From: UBA5018 sp044375975
Lineage (GTDB): Bacteria > Cyanobacteriota > Cyanobacteriia > PCC-6307 > Cyanobiaceae
Length of the DNA: 64,000 nt
Assembly: GCA_044375975.1 (NCBI GenBank)
Contig: JBILLQ010000008.1
Location: 7,313 to 71,312 of the forward strand
Reading direction: 5' to 3'
Shown one piece after another: positions 32,322 through 40,543 of the stretch; the stretch's first letter is position 1; each line of letters begins with the position of its first letter. The notes beneath the pieces are model-generated. The model saw only the letters and a list, made by a program, of their open reading frames with translations. It was not told the origin of the DNA and did not search any database. A program made the translations under genes and the position numbers.

Positions 32322-33074
32322 ATGTCGTCCCCAGTTCAACCTTTGCGCCATTGGGTCATCGGGGATGTACATGGATGTGCCGCCTCCTTGGCGGCCCTGC
32401 TGAACCTCTTGCCAGAAACCGATCGGTTGGTGTTCTGCGGCGACGTGATCAACCGTGGGCCGCGCATCGCCGAGACGCTGGAATTGGTTTGGCAGCTCGT
32501 AACCGCCGGCCGGGCCGTGTGGCTCAAGGGCAACCATGAAGCGGATCTACTGTCCGCCCTGCAGCGGCAGGAGCGGTGGGTTCAGGGCCAATCCGCCTGC
32601 CAGCAATTCACCTCCCGTCAATCGGCCTCCCAGCCAGCCGCCAGCCAGCCAGCGGCCCAGCGCCTGCTGGCTGGCAACGACACCTATCGCCAGTTGGGGG
32701 CAGGCAATTGCCGCCTCTGGCGGCAACGGTTAGCGCAACTGCCAGAGGTCTATTGGGGCGCTGGCTGGGCCGCCACCCACGCTGGCTTTGATCCATTCAC
32801 CTGGAACCCTTCGCTGGATATCCGCCTGCCGTTCTGGCAGCACTACGACGGCCGTTACGGCAAGGTGGTGGTGGGCCACACCCCAGCCGCTGAGGTGCGC
32901 CACCTCGGTGAAATTGTGATCGTGGACACCGGTGCCTGCTACGGCGGCAAGCTGAGCGCCTACTGCCCGGAAACCGGAGAGCTGCGCCAGGTGCCAGGTC
33001 TGCGGTCCAGGTCTGCCCTCGGTCTTGAACAGCGGATCCCGGGCGGGCCAGCGCTGGCGGGCTGTCGTTTTTAA
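32322..33074 (+). CDS. Metallophosphatase of the PP1/ApaH type
   Basis: 250 residues with the phosphoprotein-phosphatase signature: GDVHG (WVIGDVHGCAAS), GDVINRG (FCGDVINRGP), GNHE (LKGNHEADLL) and the later GHTP (VVVGHTPAAEV). It is a two-metal serine/threonine or diadenosine tetraphosphate phosphatase; the target is unknown. Between GNHE and the rest, residues 89-114 are five 15-bp units (32589-32663) coding QSACQ, QFTSR, QSASQ, PAASQ and PAAQR, an in-frame repeat that lengthens a surface loop. recC starts seven bases after its stop. Confidence 0.88.
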   Translation: MSSPVQPLRHWVIGDVHGCAASLAALLNLLPETDRLVFCGDVINRGPRIAETLELVWQLVTAGRAVWLKGNHEADLLSALQRQERWVQGQSACQQFTSRQSASQPAASQPAAQRLLAGNDTYRQLGAGNCRLWRQRLAQLPEVYWGAGWAATHAGFDPFTWNPSLDIRLPFWQHYDGRYGKVVVGHTPAAEVRHLGEIVIVDTGACYGGKLSAYCPETGELRQVPGLRSRSALGLEQRIPGGPALAGCRF

Positions 33075-33080
33075 CCCACT

Positions 33081-36000
33081 TTGCTCACCCTCTATCGGGG
33101 CAATCGAGCCGAGCTGCTGGCCGAGTTGCTGGCCGTCACCCTGCGCCTGGATCCGCCGGGGCCCTTCGAGCAGGTGCGAGTGGTGGTCAACACCTGGCCC
33201 ACCAGCCGCTGGTTGGGGGAGCAGCTGGCCTTGGGGCTTGACGATCCCGATGCCGCCAGCGACTTCGCCGGTGGCGTAGCGGCCAACCTGCGCTTTCCCT
33301 TCCCCGGCAGCTACCTGCGGGAGTTGGTGGATGCCCTGCTGGCCGAGGCCGAACCTGCCGCCGCTGGCGTCGATCCCTGGCGGGCCACCGCCCTGGTGTG
33401 GCCCCTGTTGGAACTGTTGCCCGCCCTGGTCAAGGCTCCAGAAGCGCAACTATTGCGCAGCTGGCTGGCGCGGCGGGGCCATGGCGGCTCGCTGGCTCAG
33501 CTCGATCTCAGCCTCTGGCAGTTGGCCCGGGCCATTGCCGATGCCTTCGACGATTACGCCCTCTATCGACCGGAAATGCTGGCCGCCTGGAGCGCTGGTC
33601 AGTTCGTCGACGGAAGCGGCAAACCGCTGCGGCCCCTGCAGCGGTGGCAGCCGCTGCTGTATCAACTGCTGGCCGCCCGCCTCAGCCAGCCCCCCTTCGC
33701 CCTGCGGGTGCGGCGGGCCATCGAGCTGCTCAGGCAGCGGCTGGAAGCGGGCTTATCGGGGGCGCCAGGGGGAGCAGCGGCTGAGGATCTGGCGCCCCTG
33801 CCGCTGCAGGGCCCGATCAGGCTGTTTGGTCTGAGCAGCATGGCGCCGCTGCAGGTGGAACTGCTGCAGGCCCTGTCGGGGCTGGTCGACGTGGAGATCT
33901 ACCTGCTCAGCCCCTGCCGGGAACTATGGCGCCGCCGGGCCGAGGCGGCCCAGACCCCCCTGGGGGAGGACTGGCTGCTGCAGGTGCCCCGCCTGGAGGC
34001 CCGTTTTGGCCGGCTGGGAGCTGAATTTCAGCAGTTGCTGGAGGGCACCGGCGTCGCCCAGCTGGGGGCCTGGCAGGAGAGGGATCTATTCATCGGCTCA
34101 GCCACCGCCGCCGAACATGCCGGCCGGCCGGCCAGCCTGTTGGAGCAGCTGCAACAGCAGCTGGTGGAACCGGAATCCTGGCCGCAGCTGAGCTGCCAGC
34201 CAGGCGATCAATCACTGCTGTTCCTGGCCTGCCCCGGTCGGCTGCGGCAGGTGCAAATCGTGAGGGATCAAATCCTGCAGCTGCTGGCCGCCGACCCCAG
34301 CCTCGCCCCGCGAGATGTGCTGGTGATGACGCCAGAAGTAGACCTGTTCGCGCCCCTGGTGGCGGCGGTGTTTGGCGACAGCGAAGCCACGGGCGTAAAC
34401 CTGCCCTGGCGGCTCACCGACCGCAGCCAGCAGAGCGAGCCGGGCATCGTCAAGGGCTTGCTGGCCCTGCTGGAACTGGCGGGAGAAAGGCTGTCCGCCT
34501 CCTGCCTGGAAAACCTGCTGGCCTGCACGCCGCTGCTGGCGCGCCATGGCATCGAAGCCGATGAAGCTGGCGCGATCACGGCTCTGCTGCAGCGGGCCGG
34601 CTTTCGCTGGGGGTTGGATGGCGGCGATCGCGACGGCGATCCCTGCCACAGCCTCAGTTGGGCGATCGATCGGCTGCTGCTGGGGCTGGTGCTGCCAGAG
34701 CAGCCGGGCCTGGCCCCAGCCGACACCGCGCCGCTGGCGATGGCGGGGAATCTGGAGCAGCAGGGCCGCTGGCTGCAGCTGTTGCTGGGGTTGCGGCGGG
34801 CCCTGGCTCAATTGCGGCGGCCCCGGCCGGCGGCGGCTTGGCTGCCGCTGCTGCGGGGGCTGATCGAGCAGTTGTTCGGCGACGGTGGCACCTGGGCCTG
34901 GGAGCTGAGCTCAATCCATGCCGCCCTGGCCGAATGGGGTGAATTGGCCGGCGATTATGAACTCTGCCTGCCCGCTGCCGTGGTGGCGGCGGTGTTGCAG
35001 GAACGGTTGGCGGTTGATAGCGGTCGCTTCGGCCATCGCAGCGGCGCCCTCACCATCAGTGGCCTGGAGCCGATGCGCGCCATCCCCCACCGGTTGATCG
35101 TGCTGATGGGATTAGATGCCGGGGTGTTTCCACGCCAGCGGCAGCGGCCCGGTTTCCACCTGATGGAGCGCCAGCGGCAACTGGGGGATCCCGACCCCGC
35201 CGACCAGGACCGCTACGTGCTTTTAGAGGGCCTGCTCTCGGCCCGCCAGCACCTGCTGATCACCTGGAACAGCCGCGATCCCCGCAGTGGCGATCTGTTG
35301 ATGCCCTGCACCCCGGTGCGGCAGTGGCTGGCCCTGCTGGAACAAGACCTGGGCGATGGCGCTCTGGAGCTGGTGCTGCGCCAGCCGGCCGCCAACCCCT
35401 TGGAGCGCCGCAACTTCCTGCCCGAGGGTCATCGGGCGCCGATCTGCAGTGATCGACGCCTGTTGGAGGCCCGCCGGATGCTGGAAAACCAGGGCAGCTC
35501 AGCGCCAAGGCCGCTGGTGGATCCGGCAGACCCGGCGGAGCCCCTCACATACGCGGAGTCCATCGAAACTGCAGAGTCAATCGAAGCCGAGGCGCCGCTC
35601 CAGCCCCTCACCACTACTTCTGCCTACGCCGATCTGCTGGCCTGGTTGCAGGCGCCCCAGCGCTGCTGGTTGGCGGGTCTGGGTCTACGCCCCCAGGAGT
35701 CGAGCCAGCCGATCGAAGATCTGGAGCCGTTCAGCCTGGAGGAGCGCCAGCGGGCCCAATTGCTGCGCAACGCCCTGGAGGCCGGTGAATGCCCCGACCT
35801 GCCCCGGGAGTTGCGGGGGCGCGGCCTGCTGCCGCCCAAAGCGGCGGGCGTCTTGGAGGCCCAGCGGCTCAGCCAGCGCTGGTGCAGCCTGGACCAGCTG
35901 CTGGCCGGCCTGGGGGAGGAGCGGCGGCAGCTGGCCCAGGGGCAGGGACTGGCGGCCGAGCTGCTCTGGCGCGGCGATGCCCTGCTGCTGGTGCATGCCG

Positions 36001-36464
36001 CCAAACCCCGCACCCCCCAGCGCCTGCAGCTGTGGCTGGAACTGCTGCTGGCCTGCGTCGCCGGCCAGCGGCCGCGTTCAGCCCTGCTGGTGGGCCGCCA
36101 AGACCAGGGTTTTGCCATTCTCGAGAGCCTGCAGGCCCTGGAGCCCTCCGCCGCGGCCCCCCTGCTGGATCAATTGCAACGGTGGCGCCACCACTACCGA
36201 GAGCGCTGTTGGCCAGTGCCCCCGGAGACCGGCTGGGCCTGGGCTTGTGCCGAAGCCAAGCAGCCTGGCAGGGGCCTGCAGGCGGCCTGCCAGGCCTGGG
36301 AGGGGGGATTTGGCGCCATCGCCGAACGCCAGGCCGCCGAGATGGCGCTTTGCTTTGGCCCCTCCTTGCCGGCCCGCGAGCTGGTGGCTGAGCGGTTTGA
36401 GCAGCACGCCAGCAACCTGTTCGGGCCGCTGCTGGCTCGCCTCAGCAAGGAGACCAGGCGATGA
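33081..36464 (+). CDS. recC: Exodeoxyribonuclease V subunit gamma
   Basis: 1127 residues from a TTG at 33081. RecC recognises Chi and steers strands in RecBCD. It shows the inactive helicase-like fold and typical stretches (LTLYRGNRAELL at the start, WLGEQLALGL, ILQLLAADPSLAPRDVLVMTPEVD, RLFGLSSMAPLQVELLQAL-like text). The length is close to 1,120 residues in E. coli. Its stop overlaps the recB start (ATGA at 36461). The order recC-recB-recD with back-to-back overlaps indicates one operon and coordinated subunit stoichiometry. Confidence 0.92.
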   Translation: MLTLYRGNRAELLAELLAVTLRLDPPGPFEQVRVVVNTWPTSRWLGEQLALGLDDPDAASDFAGGVAANLRFPFPGSYLRELVDALLAEAEPAAAGVDPWRATALVWPLLELLPALVKAPEAQLLRSWLARRGHGGSLAQLDLSLWQLARAIADAFDDYALYRPEMLAAWSAGQFVDGSGKPLRPLQRWQPLLYQLLAARLSQPPFALRVRRAIELLRQRLEAGLSGAPGGAAAEDLAPLPLQGPIRLFGLSSMAPLQVELLQALSGLVDVEIYLLSPCRELWRRRAEAAQTPLGEDWLLQVPRLEARFGRLGAEFQQLLEGTGVAQLGAWQERDLFIGSATAAEHAGRPASLLEQLQQQLVEPESWPQLSCQPGDQSLLFLACPGRLRQVQIVRDQILQLLAADPSLAPRDVLVMTPEVDLFAPLVAAVFGDSEATGVNLPWRLTDRSQQSEPGIVKGLLALLELAGERLSASCLENLLACTPLLARHGIEADEAGAITALLQRAGFRWGLDGGDRDGDPCHSLSWAIDRLLLGLVLPEQPGLAPADTAPLAMAGNLEQQGRWLQLLLGLRRALAQLRRPRPAAAWLPLLRGLIEQLFGDGGTWAWELSSIHAALAEWGELAGDYELCLPAAVVAAVLQERLAVDSGRFGHRSGALTISGLEPMRAIPHRLIVLMGLDAGVFPRQRQRPGFHLMERQRQLGDPDPADQDRYVLLEGLLSARQHLLITWNSRDPRSGDLLMPCTPVRQWLALLEQDLGDGALELVLRQPAANPLERRNFLPEGHRAPICSDRRLLEARRMLENQGSSAPRPLVDPADPAEPLTYAESIETAESIEAEAPLQPLTTTSAYADLLAWLQAPQRCWLAGLGLRPQESSQPIEDLEPFSLEERQRAQLLRNALEAGECPDLPRELRGRGLLPPKAAGVLEAQRLSQRWCSLDQLLAGLGEERRQLAQGQGLAAELLWRGDALLLVHAAKPRTPQRLQLWLELLLACVAGQRPRSALLVGRQDQGFAILESLQALEPSAAAPLLDQLQRWRHHYRERCWPVPPETGWAWACAEAKQPGRGLQAACQAWEGGFGAIAERQAAEMALCFGPSLPARELVAERFEQHASNLFGPLLARLSKETRR

Positions 36465-39400
36465 AAACCGCCCCATCTGTGAAAGCCGCCCCATCCGCTC
36501 TCGACTTCGACGCCAACTCACTGGCTTTGCAGCCCGGCGTGCAGCTGCTGGAGGCCAGCGCTGGCACCGGTAAAACCTTCGCCTTGGCCCACCTGGTGCT
36601 GCGGCTGGTGAGTCGCGAGCTGGATCCACTCGATTTGGAGCGGTTGCTGGTGGTTACCTTCACCGATGCGGCGGCGGCCGAACTGCGAGATCGCATCGCC
36701 CGCCGCCTCCAGCAGGCCCTGGCCGCCGTGGAGGGCAGTGGCCCGCCAGCGGACCAGGTGCTGGCGGACTGGTTGGCGCTGCAGCCCGGGGAACCAGAGC
36801 AAAGGTTGCGTTTACAGGGAAGGCTGTTGCTGGCCCTGGAAGGTTTAGATCGCGCCGATATCACCACCATTCACGGCTTCTGCCATCGCACCCTGCAACG
36901 CCATGCCCTGGAGGCTGGGCTGGGGCCGACACCGGAACTGGACAGCGACGACGGTGAACGCTCCGCCCAGGTGGTGCACGACTACTGGCAGCGACAGGTG
37001 CTCAGCCTCGATCCAGCGATGTTGGCGGGGCTGAGCCAGCAGGGCGTCACGCCAGAGTTGTTGCAGCGACTGCTGCGCCGCCTGGATGCGGATCCGGCAC
37101 TGCAGCTGGAGCCCCTGCCGCCAGATCTGCTCGCCGATCAACCCCTGGCCCCCCAGTTGCAGGCGATCTGGCATCGCCGCTGGCACGATTTTGTTGCCCA
37201 ATGGCAGGCCGGCGGCGCGGGCCTGGAGCAGGCCTGCCGTGACCTGGCGGCGGAGCTGCGCTCCTGGGGCGTCAAGGACACCAAGCCCTACAGCATCGCC
37301 CCGAAAACCGATCGCTTTGCCCAGCTGAACGCCTGGCTAGAGGAGCTGCGGGCCAGCCTGGGGGATGCCCCCGCCAGTTATGACCTGGTGCTGGGGCAAC
37401 CGCTGCTGCAGAGCTATTTCCACCCGGCGGTGTTCACCAAGCTGGCCGAAGGCCCCCTGACTGATGGGCCCATAAGTCAAGCGCCGCCAGATTCAACCAA
37501 GTCGGCGAGAAGTTATTCGCTGCCCCAGCGAGCCCTGCAGGAATCGATCGCGGCGATCGTGGACGGGCCGGTGGAATTGTTGCTCGCCCATGGCTTGCAC
37601 TGGAGCCGTGAGGAACTGCAGCGGCGCCGTAGCTCCAGCGGCAAACTCAGCTTTGGCGATCTACTGGCCTGCCTGGATCCAGGGCCCAAAGGCAGAGACC
37701 ATGCGGAAGGCGGCGGCCATCAGCAAAGCAGCGGCCATCAGCAAGGCAGCGGCCATGAAGAAGACAGCAGCCAGGCGAAAAACAGCGGCCGTGCGAAAAC
37801 CAGCGGCCAGGGCGATCTGATCGCGGCCGTTAGCGCCCGATACCAGGTGGCCCTGGTGGATGAATTTCAGGACACCGATCCAATTCAGTGGCGCATCCTG
37901 GAGCGCGCTTTCACGCTGCCAAAGGCGGAAGGCCCCCAGCATCTGCTGGTGATGGTGGGCGATCCCAAGCAGGCCATTTACAGATTTCGTGGCGGCGAAC
38001 TGGCCACCTATCGGCGCGCCAGCCAGCGGGCCGATGCCATCTACAGCCTGCGCGAAAATCGCCGCGCCAGCCCCGGCCTGGTGGCGGCGCTCAATGCCCT
38101 GATGGCGCCGGGTCTGGTGGGCTCCAGGCTGGCGGTGCCCGAGGTGCTGGCCCGCGCCGACCATGGGCAGCTGCTGCTCGATCCAGGCGAATCGCCCCTG
38201 CAGCTGCTGCCCCTGGAATCCGACGAGCAGTTGCCGGATCAAGTGGCTGGTCTCTGCCTGCGGTTGCTGCAGCGGCCGCTGCGGATCCGCAAGGGCAATG
38301 ACCTTGATGGCTGGCGGGAGCGGCCGTTGACGCCGGCCGATATCTGTCTGCTGGTGGCCAAGCACCGCCAGGCCGAAGAGCTGCGCACCGCCCTGGAGCG
38401 GCGCCAGTTGCCCAGCCGACTGGTGAGCCGTGGCGATGTGTTTGCCAGCGAGGCCGCCGCTGCTCTGCAGCGTCTGCTGGATGCGCTGGCCGATCCCGGC
38501 AACCCTGGTCGCCAGCGGCTGCTGGCCGTTTCACCCCTGCTCGGCTGGACTGCCGCAACCCTGGCGGCGGCGGGCCCCGACCACTGGGATCTGTTGGGGG
38601 ATCAACTGGCGGGGCTGGCCAGCCGCCTGCCGCGCGATGGGCTGTTGGCCTGTCTGGGCCAGTTGTTGCGCACCGAGGGCTTGGCAAGGCTGTCCCTGGG
38701 GGGGCGCCTGCTGGCCGACCTGCAGCAGGCGGCGGAGCTGGTGCAGGAGCGGATGCATCAATTGGGCCAGGGGGCCGGCGCCGCTGCCGACTGGCTGCGG
38801 CGCCGGCGGCTGGATGCCGATCCCGAGGTGCCGGAAGCCCACCAGCTCAACAGCACCGCCGCCGATGCCGCCATCGCCGTGGTGACGGTGCATCGCAGCA
38901 AGGGGCTGGAGTATCCCGTGGTGATCTGCCCTTACCTGTGGCGGGCCAGCGAGCGGCCCAGCGCCGCCATCCGGGAACTGGGCCGGCGCTGGCTGCCGCC
39001 GGCAGCCGATGCTCCGCTGCTCGACCTGCACCGCTCGCCCCACTGGGGTCGGGGCCGCGCCGCCGCCGAGGAAAACTGGATCGCCCAGCGGCAGGAGGCT
39101 GAACGCTTGGCCTACGTGGCCGCCACCCGGGCCCAGCATCTGCTGGTGCTGGGCTGGCGCCAGGAGCAGCGGCGCCAGGGCCAGGCTCGCCAGGCTCGTT
39201 CTGACCAGAATCAAGCTGGTCAGGCTCGAGCTGGCAAGAATCCAGCTGACCAGGACAACCCCCTGGCCAGTTGGCTGTTGCAATCTGATGGCGAGCGGCG
39301 CAGCCCAGAAGAGCTGCCGATCACAGAGATCAACCCGGAAGAACTGCCCGCCGCCGCGGCCCGCTGGCAGCCAGCGGCGGGGGAGGGGGAATTGCGGCTC

Positions 39401-40543
39401 GGGCCGCTGCCCCGCCAGCGACTGGACAGCAGCTGGGGCCGCAGCAGTTACACCAGCTGGACCCATGCCGGTCCGCTGCAGCCTGGCGCAGTTGAGGAGG
39501 GCCGGCAAGGCGATGAACCGGCTGCCAGCTCCCTTGCCCCAGAGCAGCCGGGGGCCCTTGGCGATAGTGCGGAAACCAAATCAGCCAGCAATTCAGCCAG
39601 CCAATCAGCCAGCGCATCAGCCAGCAATGGGGAGCCTGGCTTTGATGATCCGCTGGGCCCCCTGGCCAGCTTCCCCCGCGGCAGTGGGCCCGGCGAAGCC
39701 CTGCACCGGATCCTGGAGCGGCTCGACTACGGCCAGAGCCCCAACGAGCCCCAGGCCCGCGCCGTGATCGAGCAGGAGCTGGAGAGGGCCGCTATCGATG
39801 TCGGTTGGGCGGAGGCCCTCAGCGAGGGCTTGGCGCGACTGTGGCTCACCCCCATGGGGGCGGGCCTGGGAGGATTTCGGCTGGCTGAGCTGGCCCGGGA
39901 GGAGCGGCTCAACGAACTGAACTTCGACCTGCCGCTGGCGGTGCCCAAACCCCGCTTGACCGCTACCAACACCCCTGCCACCTGCGATGGCAACTCCACG
40001 GGCAGGGCTGGCTGGCCCCTGGTGCGGGCCCGCGGCCTGGCGGACTGTTTTCGCCGCCATCCCGGGGGTCTGTTTGGCGAGGCCTATGCCGACGATCTAG
40101 ATCGACTGGAACTGGCCAGTCGCGGCTTTCTCACCGGCTCGATCGATCTGGTGTTCCGGCGGGGGGAGCGCTGGTGGGTGCTGGATTGGAAGAGCAACTG
40201 GCTGGGGGAGAGGGATGCGGCCGGCGGCCCTCGGGCCTGTGGACCCGCCCACTACGGCCAGGCGGCGATGGCGCAGCTGATGGCCGCCTGCCACTACCCG
40301 TTGCAGGCCCATCTCTACCTGGTGGCCCTGCATCGCTATCTGCGCTGGCGCCTGCCGGGCTATCGGCCCCAGCTGCACCTGGGCGGCTACGCCTATGTGT
40401 TTCTGCGCGGCGTGCCGGGGGACAGCCCCTCCATCCAGCGCTGGGCAGCGCGGGGAGAGGCCATACCGGGAATGCTGGTGGAGCAACCACCGCTGGCACG
40501 CCTGTTGGCGTTGGATTCCCTATTGCGGGAGGGCCTGGCGTGA
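36461..40543 (+). CDS. recB: Exodeoxyribonuclease V subunit beta
   Basis: 1360 residues. The UvrD/Rep helicase has Walker A ASAGTGKTFALAHLVLR (32-48), DEFQDTDPIQWRILE (motif II) and GDPKQAIYRFRGGE. The C-terminal nuclease active site is GSIDLVFRRGERWWVLDWKSNWLG, keeping the catalytic D-K pair. It is longer than E. coli RecB (1,180). Part of the excess is the in-frame array at 37700-37807 (residues about 414-449, H/Q/S/G/K-rich) and further repeats near residues 905-935 and 1045-1060. The active sites are intact, so it should be functional with recC and recD. The stop overlaps the recD start (GTGA). Confidence 0.94.
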   Translation: MKTAPSVKAAPSALDFDANSLALQPGVQLLEASAGTGKTFALAHLVLRLVSRELDPLDLERLLVVTFTDAAAAELRDRIARRLQQALAAVEGSGPPADQVLADWLALQPGEPEQRLRLQGRLLLALEGLDRADITTIHGFCHRTLQRHALEAGLGPTPELDSDDGERSAQVVHDYWQRQVLSLDPAMLAGLSQQGVTPELLQRLLRRLDADPALQLEPLPPDLLADQPLAPQLQAIWHRRWHDFVAQWQAGGAGLEQACRDLAAELRSWGVKDTKPYSIAPKTDRFAQLNAWLEELRASLGDAPASYDLVLGQPLLQSYFHPAVFTKLAEGPLTDGPISQAPPDSTKSARSYSLPQRALQESIAAIVDGPVELLLAHGLHWSREELQRRRSSSGKLSFGDLLACLDPGPKGRDHAEGGGHQQSSGHQQGSGHEEDSSQAKNSGRAKTSGQGDLIAAVSARYQVALVDEFQDTDPIQWRILERAFTLPKAEGPQHLLVMVGDPKQAIYRFRGGELATYRRASQRADAIYSLRENRRASPGLVAALNALMAPGLVGSRLAVPEVLARADHGQLLLDPGESPLQLLPLESDEQLPDQVAGLCLRLLQRPLRIRKGNDLDGWRERPLTPADICLLVAKHRQAEELRTALERRQLPSRLVSRGDVFASEAAAALQRLLDALADPGNPGRQRLLAVSPLLGWTAATLAAAGPDHWDLLGDQLAGLASRLPRDGLLACLGQLLRTEGLARLSLGGRLLADLQQAAELVQERMHQLGQGAGAAADWLRRRRLDADPEVPEAHQLNSTAADAAIAVVTVHRSKGLEYPVVICPYLWRASERPSAAIRELGRRWLPPAADAPLLDLHRSPHWGRGRAAAEENWIAQRQEAERLAYVAATRAQHLLVLGWRQEQRRQGQARQARSDQNQAGQARAGKNPADQDNPLASWLLQSDGERRSPEELPITEINPEELPAAAARWQPAAGEGELRLGPLPRQRLDSSWGRSSYTSWTHAGPLQPGAVEEGRQGDEPAASSLAPEQPGALGDSAETKSASNSASQSASASASNGEPGFDDPLGPLASFPRGSGPGEALHRILERLDYGQSPNEPQARAVIEQELERAAIDVGWAEALSEGLARLWLTPMGAGLGGFRLAELAREERLNELNFDLPLAVPKPRLTATNTPATCDGNSTGRAGWPLVRARGLADCFRRHPGGLFGEAYADDLDRLELASRGFLTGSIDLVFRRGERWWVLDWKSNWLGERDAAGGPRACGPAHYGQAAMAQLMAACHYPLQAHLYLVALHRYLRWRLPGYRPQLHLGGYAYVFLRGVPGDSPSIQRWAARGEAIPGMLVEQPPLARLLALDSLLREGLA
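37700..37807 (+). repeat. 18-bp tandem array (6 units) inside recB
   Basis: Six 18-bp units in frame: catgcggaaggcggcggc, catcagcaaagcagcggc, catcagcaaggcagcggc, catgaagaagacagcagc, caggcgaaaaacagcggc and cgtgcgaaaaccagcggc. They code repeats of the type HQQSSG, HQQGSG, HEEDSS, QAKNSG and RAKTSG. Confidence 0.95.

Noticed and set aside
35356..36573. A 405-codon frame overlapping recC
   Set aside because: Out of frame with recC, arginine- and proline-rich, no family motifs. It exists because GC-rich DNA has few stops.
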